This document shows positions 34,395 through 42,468 of a stretch of 64,000 nucleotides of DNA, piece after piece. The first letter of the stretch is position 1; each line of letters opens with the position of its first letter. Source of the DNA: Clostridia bacterium (GTDB taxonomy: Bacteria > Bacillota > Clostridia > Christensenellales > UMGS416); contig JAFGUF010000022.1 of NCBI GenBank assembly GCA_016938675.1, positions 62,001 to 126,000 of the forward strand, read 5' to 3'. The position numbers and the translations under genes are program-made. The notes under the pieces are model-generated. The model was not told the origin of the DNA and did no database searches. It saw only the letters and a list, made by a program, of their open reading frames with translations.

Positions 34395-36179
34395 CTATTT
34401 CTTAACCAATTCGCAGAATAAATCAATTTTTTCTACTATTCCATTAAGAGCATTCTGCCATGTTTCCTTCTTAGTTAGGTCAACATCCATCATCATAGCA
34501 ACATCATAGACATCGTTTGAACCTGTCGCTGCAAGCAATTTTTTGTACTTCTCAACAAAGCCATCCGGAGTCTTTTTGTATATTTCAGATATGCACTTGC
34601 CAAAGAGAAGCCCGAATGCATACGGCCAGTTATAGAAGGCCAGTTCAGGTATATAATAATGGCTCTTGCAGGCCCACATATATGGGTGCAGTGTATTTTC
34701 ATCCAGCCCGTCACCGTATGCCTTTTTCTGAGCATCCAGCATGGCTTCCTTCATCTCTTTTACGCTCATACCATGGTCATGGCGGACTTCTATTACCTTT
34801 GATTCAAATAAATATCTGCTATAGATATCAACTATTACCTGCGTCGCGTCCATCAGCTCAGTTTCTATGATTGCCAGTTTTACTTCGTCATTTGCCTTTG
34901 ATAGCACTGCATCTGTTACAACGCCTTCATTGAATATAGAAGCTGTCTCAGCAAGAGGCATCGGATAGTTAGTTTTAAGCACAGGGAAATCCTTCAAGCA
35001 ATGTCCGTGCCACGCGTGGCCCAGCTCGTGCGCTAGCGTAGTGACGCTTGAAAAGCTGCCGTCAAAATTGGAAAGCACTCTGCTCTCACCTATAAACGGA
35101 AGATTCGCGCAGAACGCGCCGCCGCCTTTGCCTTCCTTCGGGAATGGATCAATCCAGCTGTTTTTAAATGCGTTATCAATAAACTCAGACATCTCTACAG
35201 AAAATCCCTTGAAAGTATCCACTAGAAATTCATGTGCTTCTTCATAGGTATACTTCATGTCGGCCGTTGCCCCTATTGGTGCGAACATGTCATAGAAAGG
35301 AAGTCCGCTCTCATGTCCCAGATATTTTGCCTTAGCCTTCAGGTAGCGCCTGAAGTCCGGCATTGCGTCCTCCATAGCGGAGAGCATAGCATCAAGTATA
35401 TCCCTGCTCATTCTGGAATTCTCCAGTGTTCTGTCTAAGATAGAATCATATTTTCTCATCTCGCAGGTAGTTATGTTCTCTCCCTTAATCGCGTTAAGCG
35501 CATGGGCGAGCGGCATCTCTATCTTCTTATAGGCGTTTATTTCAGCCTCGAATGCCTTTTTGCGGACATCGGCACTTTTGTCATATGCCATATTGCGAAC
35601 CATCGGCAAGGGTAATGATTTGATTTCCCCGTCCTGCTCTATCTCAACAGTCATAGTTCCGTCTATCATATCCCGCATTCTGCTCCATGCGTTGCCGCCT
35701 GTGAGGGATAGCTCAGCTACTGCCTTTTCAACATCATCTGAAAGCAGGTGCTTTGATTCTTTGTATACTTCATTTAGGTAATAGTCGAATTCCTTTAATT
35801 TTTCAGAAGAATCTATTACGCTCTGCAGATTTTCAACCTCGCCTAGGAAGCGGGTGAACTTTGATAGCAGCACCTGGCTTTGGGTCACTACTCTCTCCAG
35901 TCTGTCCAGCATGCCAAGCGCAGTTTCATTAGTAGCGTCAGTTGCCAGCGTCAGCTGCGCATATGAACCCAGCCTCCAGTGCAAAGTCATCTGCTCCTCT
36001 GCTATGTCTATCATCTTGCTAAGCTTTTCTACGACGTTTGAAGTATCCTTAAGCTGCAATTTCGCCCATTCTTCAGCTTCAGTAATTCCGTCTTTTACCC
36101 TCTTCATGTCCTTTTTGAATTCTTCAGATTCAAATGAAGGATATAGCTTTGTTAAATCCCAATTCTTTGAAAGTCCCAT
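34395..36179 (-). CDS. pepF: Oligoendopeptidase F (M3B family)
   Basis: The 594-residue product carries the zinc metallopeptidase motif HELGHAWH near residue 380, followed by the downstream glutamate in AETASIFNEGVV. The N-terminal half is the helical lid of M3 enzymes and has DRTLENSRMSRDILDAM. It cleaves peptides of 7-17 residues in the cytoplasm. Length is standard. AAGGAGG lies 5 bases before the ATG. The upstream gap holds a duplicated copy of its ribosome binding site region, described separately. A terminator follows the gene. Confidence 0.95.
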   Translation of the reverse strand: MGLSKNWDLTKLYPSFESEEFKKDMKRVKDGITEAEEWAKLQLKDTSNVVEKLSKMIDIAEEQMTLHWRLGSYAQLTLATDATNETALGMLDRLERVVTQSQVLLSKFTRFLGEVENLQSVIDSSEKLKEFDYYLNEVYKESKHLLSDDVEKAVAELSLTGGNAWSRMRDMIDGTMTVEIEQDGEIKSLPLPMVRNMAYDKSADVRKKAFEAEINAYKKIEMPLAHALNAIKGENITTCEMRKYDSILDRTLENSRMSRDILDAMLSAMEDAMPDFRRYLKAKAKYLGHESGLPFYDMFAPIGATADMKYTYEEAHEFLVDTFKGFSVEMSEFIDNAFKNSWIDPFPKEGKGGGAFCANLPFIGESRVLSNFDGSFSSVTTLAHELGHAWHGHCLKDFPVLKTNYPMPLAETASIFNEGVVTDAVLSKANDEVKLAIIETELMDATQVIVDIYSRYLFESKVIEVRHDHGMSVKEMKEAMLDAQKKAYGDGLDENTLHPYMWACKSHYYIPELAFYNWPYAFGLLFGKCISEIYKKTPDGFVEKYKKLLAATGSNDVYDVAMMMDVDLTKKETWQNALNGIVEKIDLFCELVKK

Positions 36180-36184
36180 ATTTC

Positions 36185-36230
36185 CTCCTTGTGTAATATA
36201 TTTATAACTCTTACTATCTGTGTCGCCTTG
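36185..36230 (-). repeat. Direct repeat copy A, at the pepF ribosome binding site
   Basis: CTCCTTGTGTAATATATTTA and following bases to CGCCTTG match copy B at 36311-36358 with three substitutions and a two-base indel; the period is about 126 bases. Read on the minus strand, this copy supplies the AAGGAGG for pepF. Confidence 0.85.
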
Positions 36231-36289
36231 CTATGGTTCCGCTTCGCTTGAAACCAAACTCGACCTGTCAGTTCACTATTCATTGTGTC

Positions 36290-36358
36290 GGAGATTTTGT
36301 TTCATAAAATCTCCTTGTGTAATGTATTTGTACCTCTTACTATCTGTGTATCGCCTTG
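36290..36358 (-). repeat. Direct repeat copy B with hairpin-masked decoy start
   Basis: Copy B (36311-36358) repeats the region before the pepF ATG. On the minus strand it leads into AAGGAGATTTTATG, a start for a 9-codon ORF (MKQNLRHNE). That start is inside a perfect 9-bp hairpin (GGAGATTTT / AAAATCTCC, 36290-36314), with the ATG in the 7-base loop. Nothing else is recognised in 36231-36289. Confidence 0.75.
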
Positions 36359-36385
36359 GTATTCTTATTTGCTTATGCTATTGTC

Positions 36386-38302
36386 CTAATCACCATTATC
36401 TCCTATGTTATTACCCGTCCCAATGTTTTCATCTTTATCCTTTATTCCATTCTGGTCCTGATCCTCGGAGATATATATAAACCGCGCATATAGCCTAGGA
36501 TAATTATCGTATTTTCCCGTTACATCAGCGTACATATCATATATCATATCGCCTATAATTATGTCATAGTTTCCATTATACTCGATTACCACATACTTTG
36601 GATCAGCCGCTGTTCCTGTATTGAAAAGGAATAGCTTTGCTTCCGGTGTTTCTATACGTTCTGTTACAAATCCATTAAGGTGGTATATCTGCCCTATCAT
36701 CTTGCTTGCTGCAGTTGACAGCGCTTTATAATCCAGAACCCATGCAGCACTGGTGTAGGCACCTTCCAGAGGCAAGCGGTGGATGATGTGCTTCAGCGTC
36801 GCCGTTCTTCCATCCGGAGTAGTGACATAAAGTATAACTTCATTTTCACCGAAATCACTAAGTTCTGTCTTAATAAAGAATCTGCCTTCTTTATCTACGT
36901 TTATATAATCAATGAGCAAAGGTAAGCGATCGTCCAATGTTACAGTTGCTCCCGGCTCAGTCTGACCATCTATTCTCAGCTGGCTCATCTGCGTCTCTGT
37001 TGGTGCCTCAATAAGTTTAATATCCACATCTTTCGGCGGACTGTAAATAAGCAGTGTGTAGTTATTCACTCTGTATCCGTCAGCTTCTACAAGTATAGGT
37101 ATCTCATTCATGCCTTCATTAAGGAAAATATATGTGCTGGTATATCCCTCATCATCAATATTACCGGACATGTTTTTGGTATCGATAATTACGCGGCTTG
37201 CCTGCTCTACCTTTACTCTTACCTTAACCTGAGTAGTATCAACGCTTGTGCCCTGCTCCACCGGATAAATTATTGTAAGAGGCGCAAGAGGCACGCTTAT
37301 TCTATATGTCGGTACGTTGAGCTCCGTTTCCACTCCGTCCTTGTCAAAATGCCATGCCTTAATATCAACGTATGTGAATTCGCTACCGTAGTATTCATCT
37401 CCGTCCTTAGGTATGTATGAGTAATCATCAAGGCTCAATACAGCCATGTTGTTGTGAATAGTCAATGTTCTTTTAAGGTCGTGAGATTCATCTTCAACGA
37501 GTATTTTATCGCCGTCTTCGCCATAGAAGGTTACGTTGTGCCATGTCTGACCGTCCTTAAGCACCCTTTCAACCAACGGCTCCCCACCGTTTGGCAGCTG
37601 GTTTCTGGATACAAAAAGCTGGGACATCCCTTCAGAAACCTTTCCGGCAAGTGATGATATTCCGATAATTATACCGAAAATTATGCAAACCGCAAGAAGA
37701 GAAATCAATATCAGCCTTCCCCACTTAATGCTAAGTTTCTTTTTATAGGTTTTCTTTTTGGGTAGATTGTCCTTTTTGGGCTCTACGGGCTTTTCCTTCT
37801 CCGCAGGAACTACAATACCTATTTCCTGGCCTTCACGAAAATATCTGATTCTTTTTGCATTTTCAGAGAGCGGCTCTGCTCCGTATTTCGATCCCCTTTT
37901 ACTCTTTCTGGCTATGCTTTCATCGGATTCATCTTCCAATGCAACAACTGGAATATTTCCTTCGCCTCTGCGGGCATATCTGCTGTTTTTTTCATTGCCC
38001 CATATTCCCCGCTCCTTAGCAGCCTCTCTTTTTGCATATATGGAATACTGTCTGCCTAAGACTGGGTCTTCATCCGTGTCCATTGAGCTGAGGTCATAAA
38101 ATGTGCCGTTTTCTTTTGGCCTGCCTGCTTTATCCTGGCGTATGTTTGTTACATCGACTTCATCCTCTTCTCTGAAGGCCGACTGCGTCCACATGTTGTT
38201 TTTCTTTTTTTCTTCAATATATTCCTGCGGCAGCACCTCATTGCATACATAGCATTTTCTGTACTCCGGCTTATTATAAGTACCGCACTTTGGACATTTC
38301 AT
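36386..38302 (-). CDS. Zinc-ribbon membrane protein with extracellular beta-rich domains
   Basis: I start at ATG 38302 (MKCPKCGTYNKPEYRKCYVC), with AAAGGA upstream; the track adds 10 residues. The 638-residue product has an N-terminal zinc ribbon (CPKCG, then CYVC), a charged low-complexity linker of about 150 residues, one membrane span near residue 205-230 (LILISLLAVCIIFGIIIGI) and a 400-residue outer region. That region includes bacterial Ig-like units (EPGATVTLDDRLPLLIDYIN). The end is acidic and Asn-rich. It may sense or bind something at the cell surface; no function is known to me. Confidence 0.75.
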   Translation of the reverse strand: MKCPKCGTYNKPEYRKCYVCNEVLPQEYIEEKKKNNMWTQSAFREEDEVDVTNIRQDKAGRPKENGTFYDLSSMDTDEDPVLGRQYSIYAKREAAKERGIWGNEKNSRYARRGEGNIPVVALEDESDESIARKSKRGSKYGAEPLSENAKRIRYFREGQEIGIVVPAEKEKPVEPKKDNLPKKKTYKKKLSIKWGRLILISLLAVCIIFGIIIGISSLAGKVSEGMSQLFVSRNQLPNGGEPLVERVLKDGQTWHNVTFYGEDGDKILVEDESHDLKRTLTIHNNMAVLSLDDYSYIPKDGDEYYGSEFTYVDIKAWHFDKDGVETELNVPTYRISVPLAPLTIIYPVEQGTSVDTTQVKVRVKVEQASRVIIDTKNMSGNIDDEGYTSTYIFLNEGMNEIPILVEADGYRVNNYTLLIYSPPKDVDIKLIEAPTETQMSQLRIDGQTEPGATVTLDDRLPLLIDYINVDKEGRFFIKTELSDFGENEVILYVTTPDGRTATLKHIIHRLPLEGAYTSAAWVLDYKALSTAASKMIGQIYHLNGFVTERIETPEAKLFLFNTGTAADPKYVVIEYNGNYDIIIGDMIYDMYADVTGKYDNYPRLYARFIYISEDQDQNGIKDKDENIGTGNNIGDNGD

Positions 38303-38425
38303 ATTATCATTTCCTTTTGTATCGTTATGCAATTACATTGGTATTCAAATTATACCTATGAAATATTACATTTCCATGTTAAAATATTATACACGAAAAA
38401 ACTTATTTTTGGGAGTGTTATTTTT

Positions 38426-38986
38426 ATGAACAGATACAATGATGTATTTCACGAAGAGATAATTGTAAGAAAAAATAAAGGGCTTTACAATTTTCTCTAT
38501 ATCATATTCAGTATAATGATGTGGATATCTCTTATTTTCACTTTAATGGGCCTTCAGGGAATTATGCAGGCCTTTACAGGCACTGTCCCCTTTGGTAATG
38601 CTCTCGTTTTGTTTTTCGGCTTTGGTGCACTGTCGGGTATATCATATCTTAATAAGAATTCCATGAGAATAGATTATGAATATTCCTTCACAAACGGAGT
38701 TTTGGACATCGCTCAGGTTAAAAACAACACAAAGCGCAAAGAAATATTATCGATAGATACAAAAGAAGAACTGGAGCTGATTGCGCCGATAATGACAGAT
38801 GAGTTTTTGAGATACCAATGCATGAATGATATCAAGAGGATTAATGCCTGGCTTAACAGAGACATCAAAAAACACTTCGCTGTAATCAAAAAAGACGGCC
38901 AAAGAATTATGCTGGTATTTGAGCCCAGCGAAAACATGATAAATACATTGAAAAAATATAACCCGCAGAAGGTAAAGACAAGCTGA
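38426..38986 (+). CDS. Uncharacterised two-span membrane protein
   Basis: The track starts at 38327, but ATG 38426 (MNRYNDVFHEEIIVRKN) has GGGAGTG about 8 bases upstream and gives 186 residues. Two membrane segments follow, FLYIIFSIMMWISLIFTLMG and ALVLFFGFGALSGISYL, then a soluble domain with DYEYSFTNGVLDIAQVKNN that resembles PH-like folds in small clostridial membrane proteins. No function is assigned. It is divergent from the zinc-ribbon gene and 2 bases upstream of the NifS-like desulfurase, so it is cotranscribed with it. Confidence 0.7.
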   Translation: MNRYNDVFHEEIIVRKNKGLYNFLYIIFSIMMWISLIFTLMGLQGIMQAFTGTVPFGNALVLFFGFGALSGISYLNKNSMRIDYEYSFTNGVLDIAQVKNNTKRKEILSIDTKEELELIAPIMTDEFLRYQCMNDIKRINAWLNRDIKKHFAVIKKDGQRIMLVFEPSENMINTLKKYNPQKVKTS

Positions 38987-38988
38987 TA

Positions 38989-40143
38989 ATGGCAATCTAT
39001 TTTGATAACGCTGCAACAACAAAGGCTTCACCTGGCGTATGTGAAGCGGTGAATGAAGTATTAGTGAAAGACTACTATAATCCTTCTTCTTCCTACTCTG
39101 CCGCTTTAGATATAGACAAAAAGCTTGAAGCATCCAGAGAAACTATACTTAAAAACCTTAACATGCAAGGAAACCTGATTTTCACTTCCGGCGGCACTGA
39201 GTCTAACAATATAGCAATATTTGGTGCGCTTAAGAAAATGAAATCTGCCTGTATAATCACCAGTGAAACGGAGCATCCCTCTGTTAAAAAAACATGCATT
39301 GAAGCAGCAAGTGAATTAGGAAGAGAACTCAAAATAATACCCGTAGATATCAAAGGGCATATAAAAACGGATGAGTACATTTCCGCATGTAAGAAAGCAG
39401 ACAGTGCATTCGTATCAATTATGCATGTAAACAATGAGACTGGCACTGTGCAGGATATAGAGTGCCTCGCTGAAATCGCGAAACAAAATATTCAAAAGTG
39501 TGTTTTCCATTCGGACGGCGTTCAGGCATTTATGAAAGTTGATCCGCTAAATAAAAATTCGAAAGTTGATTTATATTCATTGAGTGCTCACAAAATCCAC
39601 GGCCCAAAGGGCGTAGGCGCACTATATTTGAAAGATAAAAGCATATTAAGTGCTGCTTCCTACGGCGGAGGACAGGAATACGGCCTGCGCTCCGGAACAC
39701 ACAATACTCCCGGTATCTATGGCATGGCAAAAGCAGCAGATGAGCTTTCCAGCAGACATGATGATTACATTGCTACAATGCGAAATATAAAAAAAATAAT
39801 AATTGATGAGTTTAAAGGCAGCAATATTGATTATATAATCTGTGGGGATAGTATAGAAAAGTCCGCCCCTCATATCCTGAATGTTGCTTTCAGGGATATT
39901 ATGGGCGAGGTTCTGCTCTCCGCTTCAGATTCAGATGGGTTAATAGCAAATACAGGGTCTGCATGTTCATCGAAAAAACGGTCGGTAAGTCCCGTACTAA
40001 AGGCGATGAATATTGACCCGAATTATATACAAGGCGCAATGCGGCTAAGCTTTGGCGTATTCAGCACAGAGGACGAAGCCAGGCAAGCTGCGCAGATAAT
40101 CATAAACAACGTAAAAAGGCTAAGGAGATTCAAGAGAGCGTGA
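38989..40143 (+). CDS. Cysteine desulfurase (NifS/IscS family, ThiI partner)
   Basis: The 384-residue product is a class V aminotransferase fold enzyme. The PLP lysine is in SLSAHKIHGPKGVGALYL near residue 202 and the active cysteine is in NTGSACSSKK near residue 326. It mobilises sulfur from cysteine as a persulfide. It overlaps thiI by four bases, which points to a dedicated sulfur donor for ThiI, as with NifZ-ThiI in Bacillus subtilis. The starting Met follows a small membrane protein gene after 2 bases. Length is standard for this sub-group. Confidence 0.92.
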   Translation: MAIYFDNAATTKASPGVCEAVNEVLVKDYYNPSSSYSAALDIDKKLEASRETILKNLNMQGNLIFTSGGTESNNIAIFGALKKMKSACIITSETEHPSVKKTCIEAASELGRELKIIPVDIKGHIKTDEYISACKKADSAFVSIMHVNNETGTVQDIECLAEIAKQNIQKCVFHSDGVQAFMKVDPLNKNSKVDLYSLSAHKIHGPKGVGALYLKDKSILSAASYGGGQEYGLRSGTHNTPGIYGMAKAADELSSRHDDYIATMRNIKKIIIDEFKGSNIDYIICGDSIEKSAPHILNVAFRDIMGEVLLSASDSDGLIANTGSACSSKKRSVSPVLKAMNIDPNYIQGAMRLSFGVFSTEDEARQAAQIIINNVKRLRRFKRA

Positions 40144-41318
40144 ATAAAGTACTGCTGATATCATTCGGCGAAATTTTCCTGAAAGGCAAAAACAGGCCTT
40201 TCTTCCTTAAGAAGCTTAAGAAGCTTATTGTTATAGCAGCATCATGCGATGAAACGGCATTAGTAGAGCTGAGTGACAATAGGTTTTATATAAGAGATTT
40301 CTCAGAGCAGAACCTAAGCAAAATAATTGAAAGAGTTAAAAAAGTCTTCGGTGTTCATTCCATGAGCGTAGCTTTGGAGACATCCAAAGATTTAGCCAGC
40401 ATTGAAATAGCGTGCATTGAAGCAGCCAAAGAGCCCGCAAAAAACATGCCTACTTTCAAGGTGGATACTAAACGTGCAGACAAGAATTATTCCATGAAAT
40501 CCATGGAAATATCAGCGCACTTGGGCGGCGTACTGCTGGATAAATTCCAGCAGCTAAAAGTTGATATCCATAATCCTAGCTTCACAGTATATGTTGAAGT
40601 CAGGCAGGAAAATGCTTATATATACTGCGAGAGAATAATGGGTCCTGGCGGGATGCCGGTTGGCAGCTCCGGAAGAGCCATGCTGCTTTTATCAGGAGGC
40701 ATTGATTCCCCTGTCGCTGCATATATGCTTGCAAAAAGAGGGCTCGAGATTGAAGCTGTGCACTTCTTTTCACCGCCATATACATCAGAAAGGGCAAAGC
40801 AGAAAGTCATTGATTTGGCAAAAATAGCATCAGAATACTGTGGCCCCATAAAGCTGCACATTGTTCCTTTTACGAAAGTGCAGGAAGAAATATATGAAAA
40901 ATGCCATCATGAACTGCTAACTGTAATAATGCGCAGGTTTATGATGAAAATTGCCGAAAATATTGCGCAAATGAATAAATGCAGCGCTCTCGCAACAGGC
41001 GAATCTTTAGGTCAGGTGGCAAGCCAGACATTGGAGAGCCTTTATGCTACAAACAGCTATGTTGATATGCTGGTTCTGCGACCACTGGTATGCCTTGACA
41101 AGCTGGAGATAATCTCAATAGCCGAGAAGATAAACACCTATGAAACGTCCATACAGCCATTTGAGGATTGCTGCACGGTCTTCACTCCGCGACACCCCGT
41201 TACAAAGCCAAAAATAGAAAACCTGGAAAAAAATGAAGCTAAGCTGGATGTGGAAGGACTGGTTAAATCAGCTCTGGAAGAAACATATACTATAGAATGC
41301 CTACCCGAAAGCAAATAA
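40140..41318 (+). CDS. thiI: tRNA 4-thiouridine sulfurtransferase
   Basis: The 392-residue product has an N-terminal ferredoxin-like and THUMP domain (ISFGEIFLKGKNRPFF near residue 7) and a PP-loop AANH domain with LLLSGGIDSPVAAYML near 182 and ATGESLGQVASQTLES near 284. It lacks the C-terminal rhodanese domain of the Escherichia coli enzyme, as in Bacilli and Clostridia, so sulfur must come from the coupled desulfurase. Translation starts at a GTG that overlaps the desulfurase stop. It adenylates and thiolates U8 of tRNA and may serve thiazole synthesis. Confidence 0.95.
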   Translation: MNKVLLISFGEIFLKGKNRPFFLKKLKKLIVIAASCDETALVELSDNRFYIRDFSEQNLSKIIERVKKVFGVHSMSVALETSKDLASIEIACIEAAKEPAKNMPTFKVDTKRADKNYSMKSMEISAHLGGVLLDKFQQLKVDIHNPSFTVYVEVRQENAYIYCERIMGPGGMPVGSSGRAMLLLSGGIDSPVAAYMLAKRGLEIEAVHFFSPPYTSERAKQKVIDLAKIASEYCGPIKLHIVPFTKVQEEIYEKCHHELLTVIMRRFMMKIAENIAQMNKCSALATGESLGQVASQTLESLYATNSYVDMLVLRPLVCLDKLEIISIAEKINTYETSIQPFEDCCTVFTPRHPVTKPKIENLEKNEAKLDVEGLVKSALEETYTIECLPESK

Positions 41319-41410
41319 GTAAAGATAGAATACAATTTAAATATATATGCTGAAAGGACAACATAAAATAAAAGATATATAAACATACATACAAGAAAAG
41401 AGGATAGAAG

Positions 41411-42412
41411 ATGCCTAAATTAATATCAGAAGAAGCCGAACAACTGCTAAAAGTATTAATGGACACAAAAGACGTCAAGAAATATCTTGACGATAAATTC
41501 ATTTCGTATGGATACAAATCAGATGAAGCACAGCATCTCAAAACCCTGATTGATGAACTATCGGATAATCATCTGGTAATGTGCGTATGGTACGCAGAGA
41601 CCATTCATGAAGCAAAAATACCTATATCCGCTGAAAAATATTTTGAAGAAAAAGAAAAAGCCCTGCAGGAAGAAGCTGCAAGAAAAAAAGAAGAAGAACA
41701 ACTGCAGGAAGAAGCCAGGCTTATTGAAGAAATGCGCAGAGAAAAGGCTCGCCAGGAAGAAGAGCGCCTTAAGGAAGAGGCACGCCTGATAGAGGAAATG
41801 AGGCAGGAGAAGACCAGGCAGGCCGAAGAGGAAAAGCAGCGTGAAGAATCCAAAAAGAGAGAAGCAACACGTCAGAAAGAAATAGAAAAGCTGCAGGAGC
41901 AAGTTAAAAAGGCCGATGAAGCAAGGCAAAGAGAAATAATAAAGCTGCAGGAAGAGGCGCGGCTGGCAGACGAAGCAAGACAAAGGGAAATAAATAAACT
42001 TGAAGAACAGATCCGCATCGCCGAGGAAGAGCGCAGGGTAGAGGCGGAACGTCTGATGGCTGAAGCGAGGCAAAGGGAAGAAACACGCATTAAGGAAGCC
42101 AAAGAGCTGCTCAAGGAAGCAGGAATCGGCGAAATACAGCAGAATAACAATGTCTATTCTATTCAGGGCAATATGTCCGTAAATGACGTCAAAGACCAAA
42201 TTGCAAAATCGGGCGGCAGCGAAGCGCAGCAGCTTAGCTCCCTGCTATCAGAAGCCATCGAGATAATAGAAGAGATTCAGCAGACAAGGCGCATACCAAA
42301 GCGCAGCAGATTCGTAAATGAACTCAGGAGCGTATCGGGCAAGCACATGTGGTTCTATCAATCTGTAATGGCCATTATTTGCAAAGCCAGTGTCGATTTG
42401 CTTGAAGGATAG
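41411..42412 (+). CDS. Coiled-coil protein with globular ends, function unknown
   Basis: The 333-residue product has three parts. Residues 1-80 form a small domain (LISEEAEQLLKVLMDTKDVK, later LSDNHLVMCVWYAETIHE) that looks like a winged-helix-type unit. Residues 80-240 are a very charged Glu/Arg/Lys coiled coil with repeats such as EEARLIEEMRREKARQEEER. The last 90 residues form a helical end domain after NNVYSIQGNMSVNDVK, with KHMWFYQSVMAIICKASVDLL. Similar end domains occur in some bacterial conflict proteins, but I cannot assign a family. It has GAGGATAGAAG upstream and stands alone before mrfA. Confidence 0.65.
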   Translation: MPKLISEEAEQLLKVLMDTKDVKKYLDDKFISYGYKSDEAQHLKTLIDELSDNHLVMCVWYAETIHEAKIPISAEKYFEEKEKALQEEAARKKEEEQLQEEARLIEEMRREKARQEEERLKEEARLIEEMRQEKTRQAEEEKQREESKKREATRQKEIEKLQEQVKKADEARQREIIKLQEEARLADEARQREINKLEEQIRIAEEERRVEAERLMAEARQREETRIKEAKELLKEAGIGEIQQNNNVYSIQGNMSVNDVKDQIAKSGGSEAQQLSSLLSEAIEIIEEIQQTRRIPKRSRFVNELRSVSGKHMWFYQSVMAIICKASVDLLEG

Positions 42413-42468
42413 CCTGCGAGTAAAAAGAATAAGAAAATAATAAAACTAACTATAATCAAGGACACACG

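Noticed and set aside
36185-36358. Direct repeats as a possible CRISPR or IS end
   Set aside because: Only two copies, no spacer pattern, no terminal inverted repeats and no cas or transposase gene nearby.
36220-36480. Plus-strand 86-codon ORF
   Set aside because: Low-complexity, Cys/Tyr-rich and antisense to the repeat region and the end of the zinc-ribbon gene; the DNA repeat explains it better.
41558-42199. Minus-strand 213-codon ORF rich in Phe, Leu and Cys
   Set aside because: Mirror of the Glu/Lys-rich coiled coil on the plus strand; AGA/GAA repeats read as TTC/CTT in antisense.
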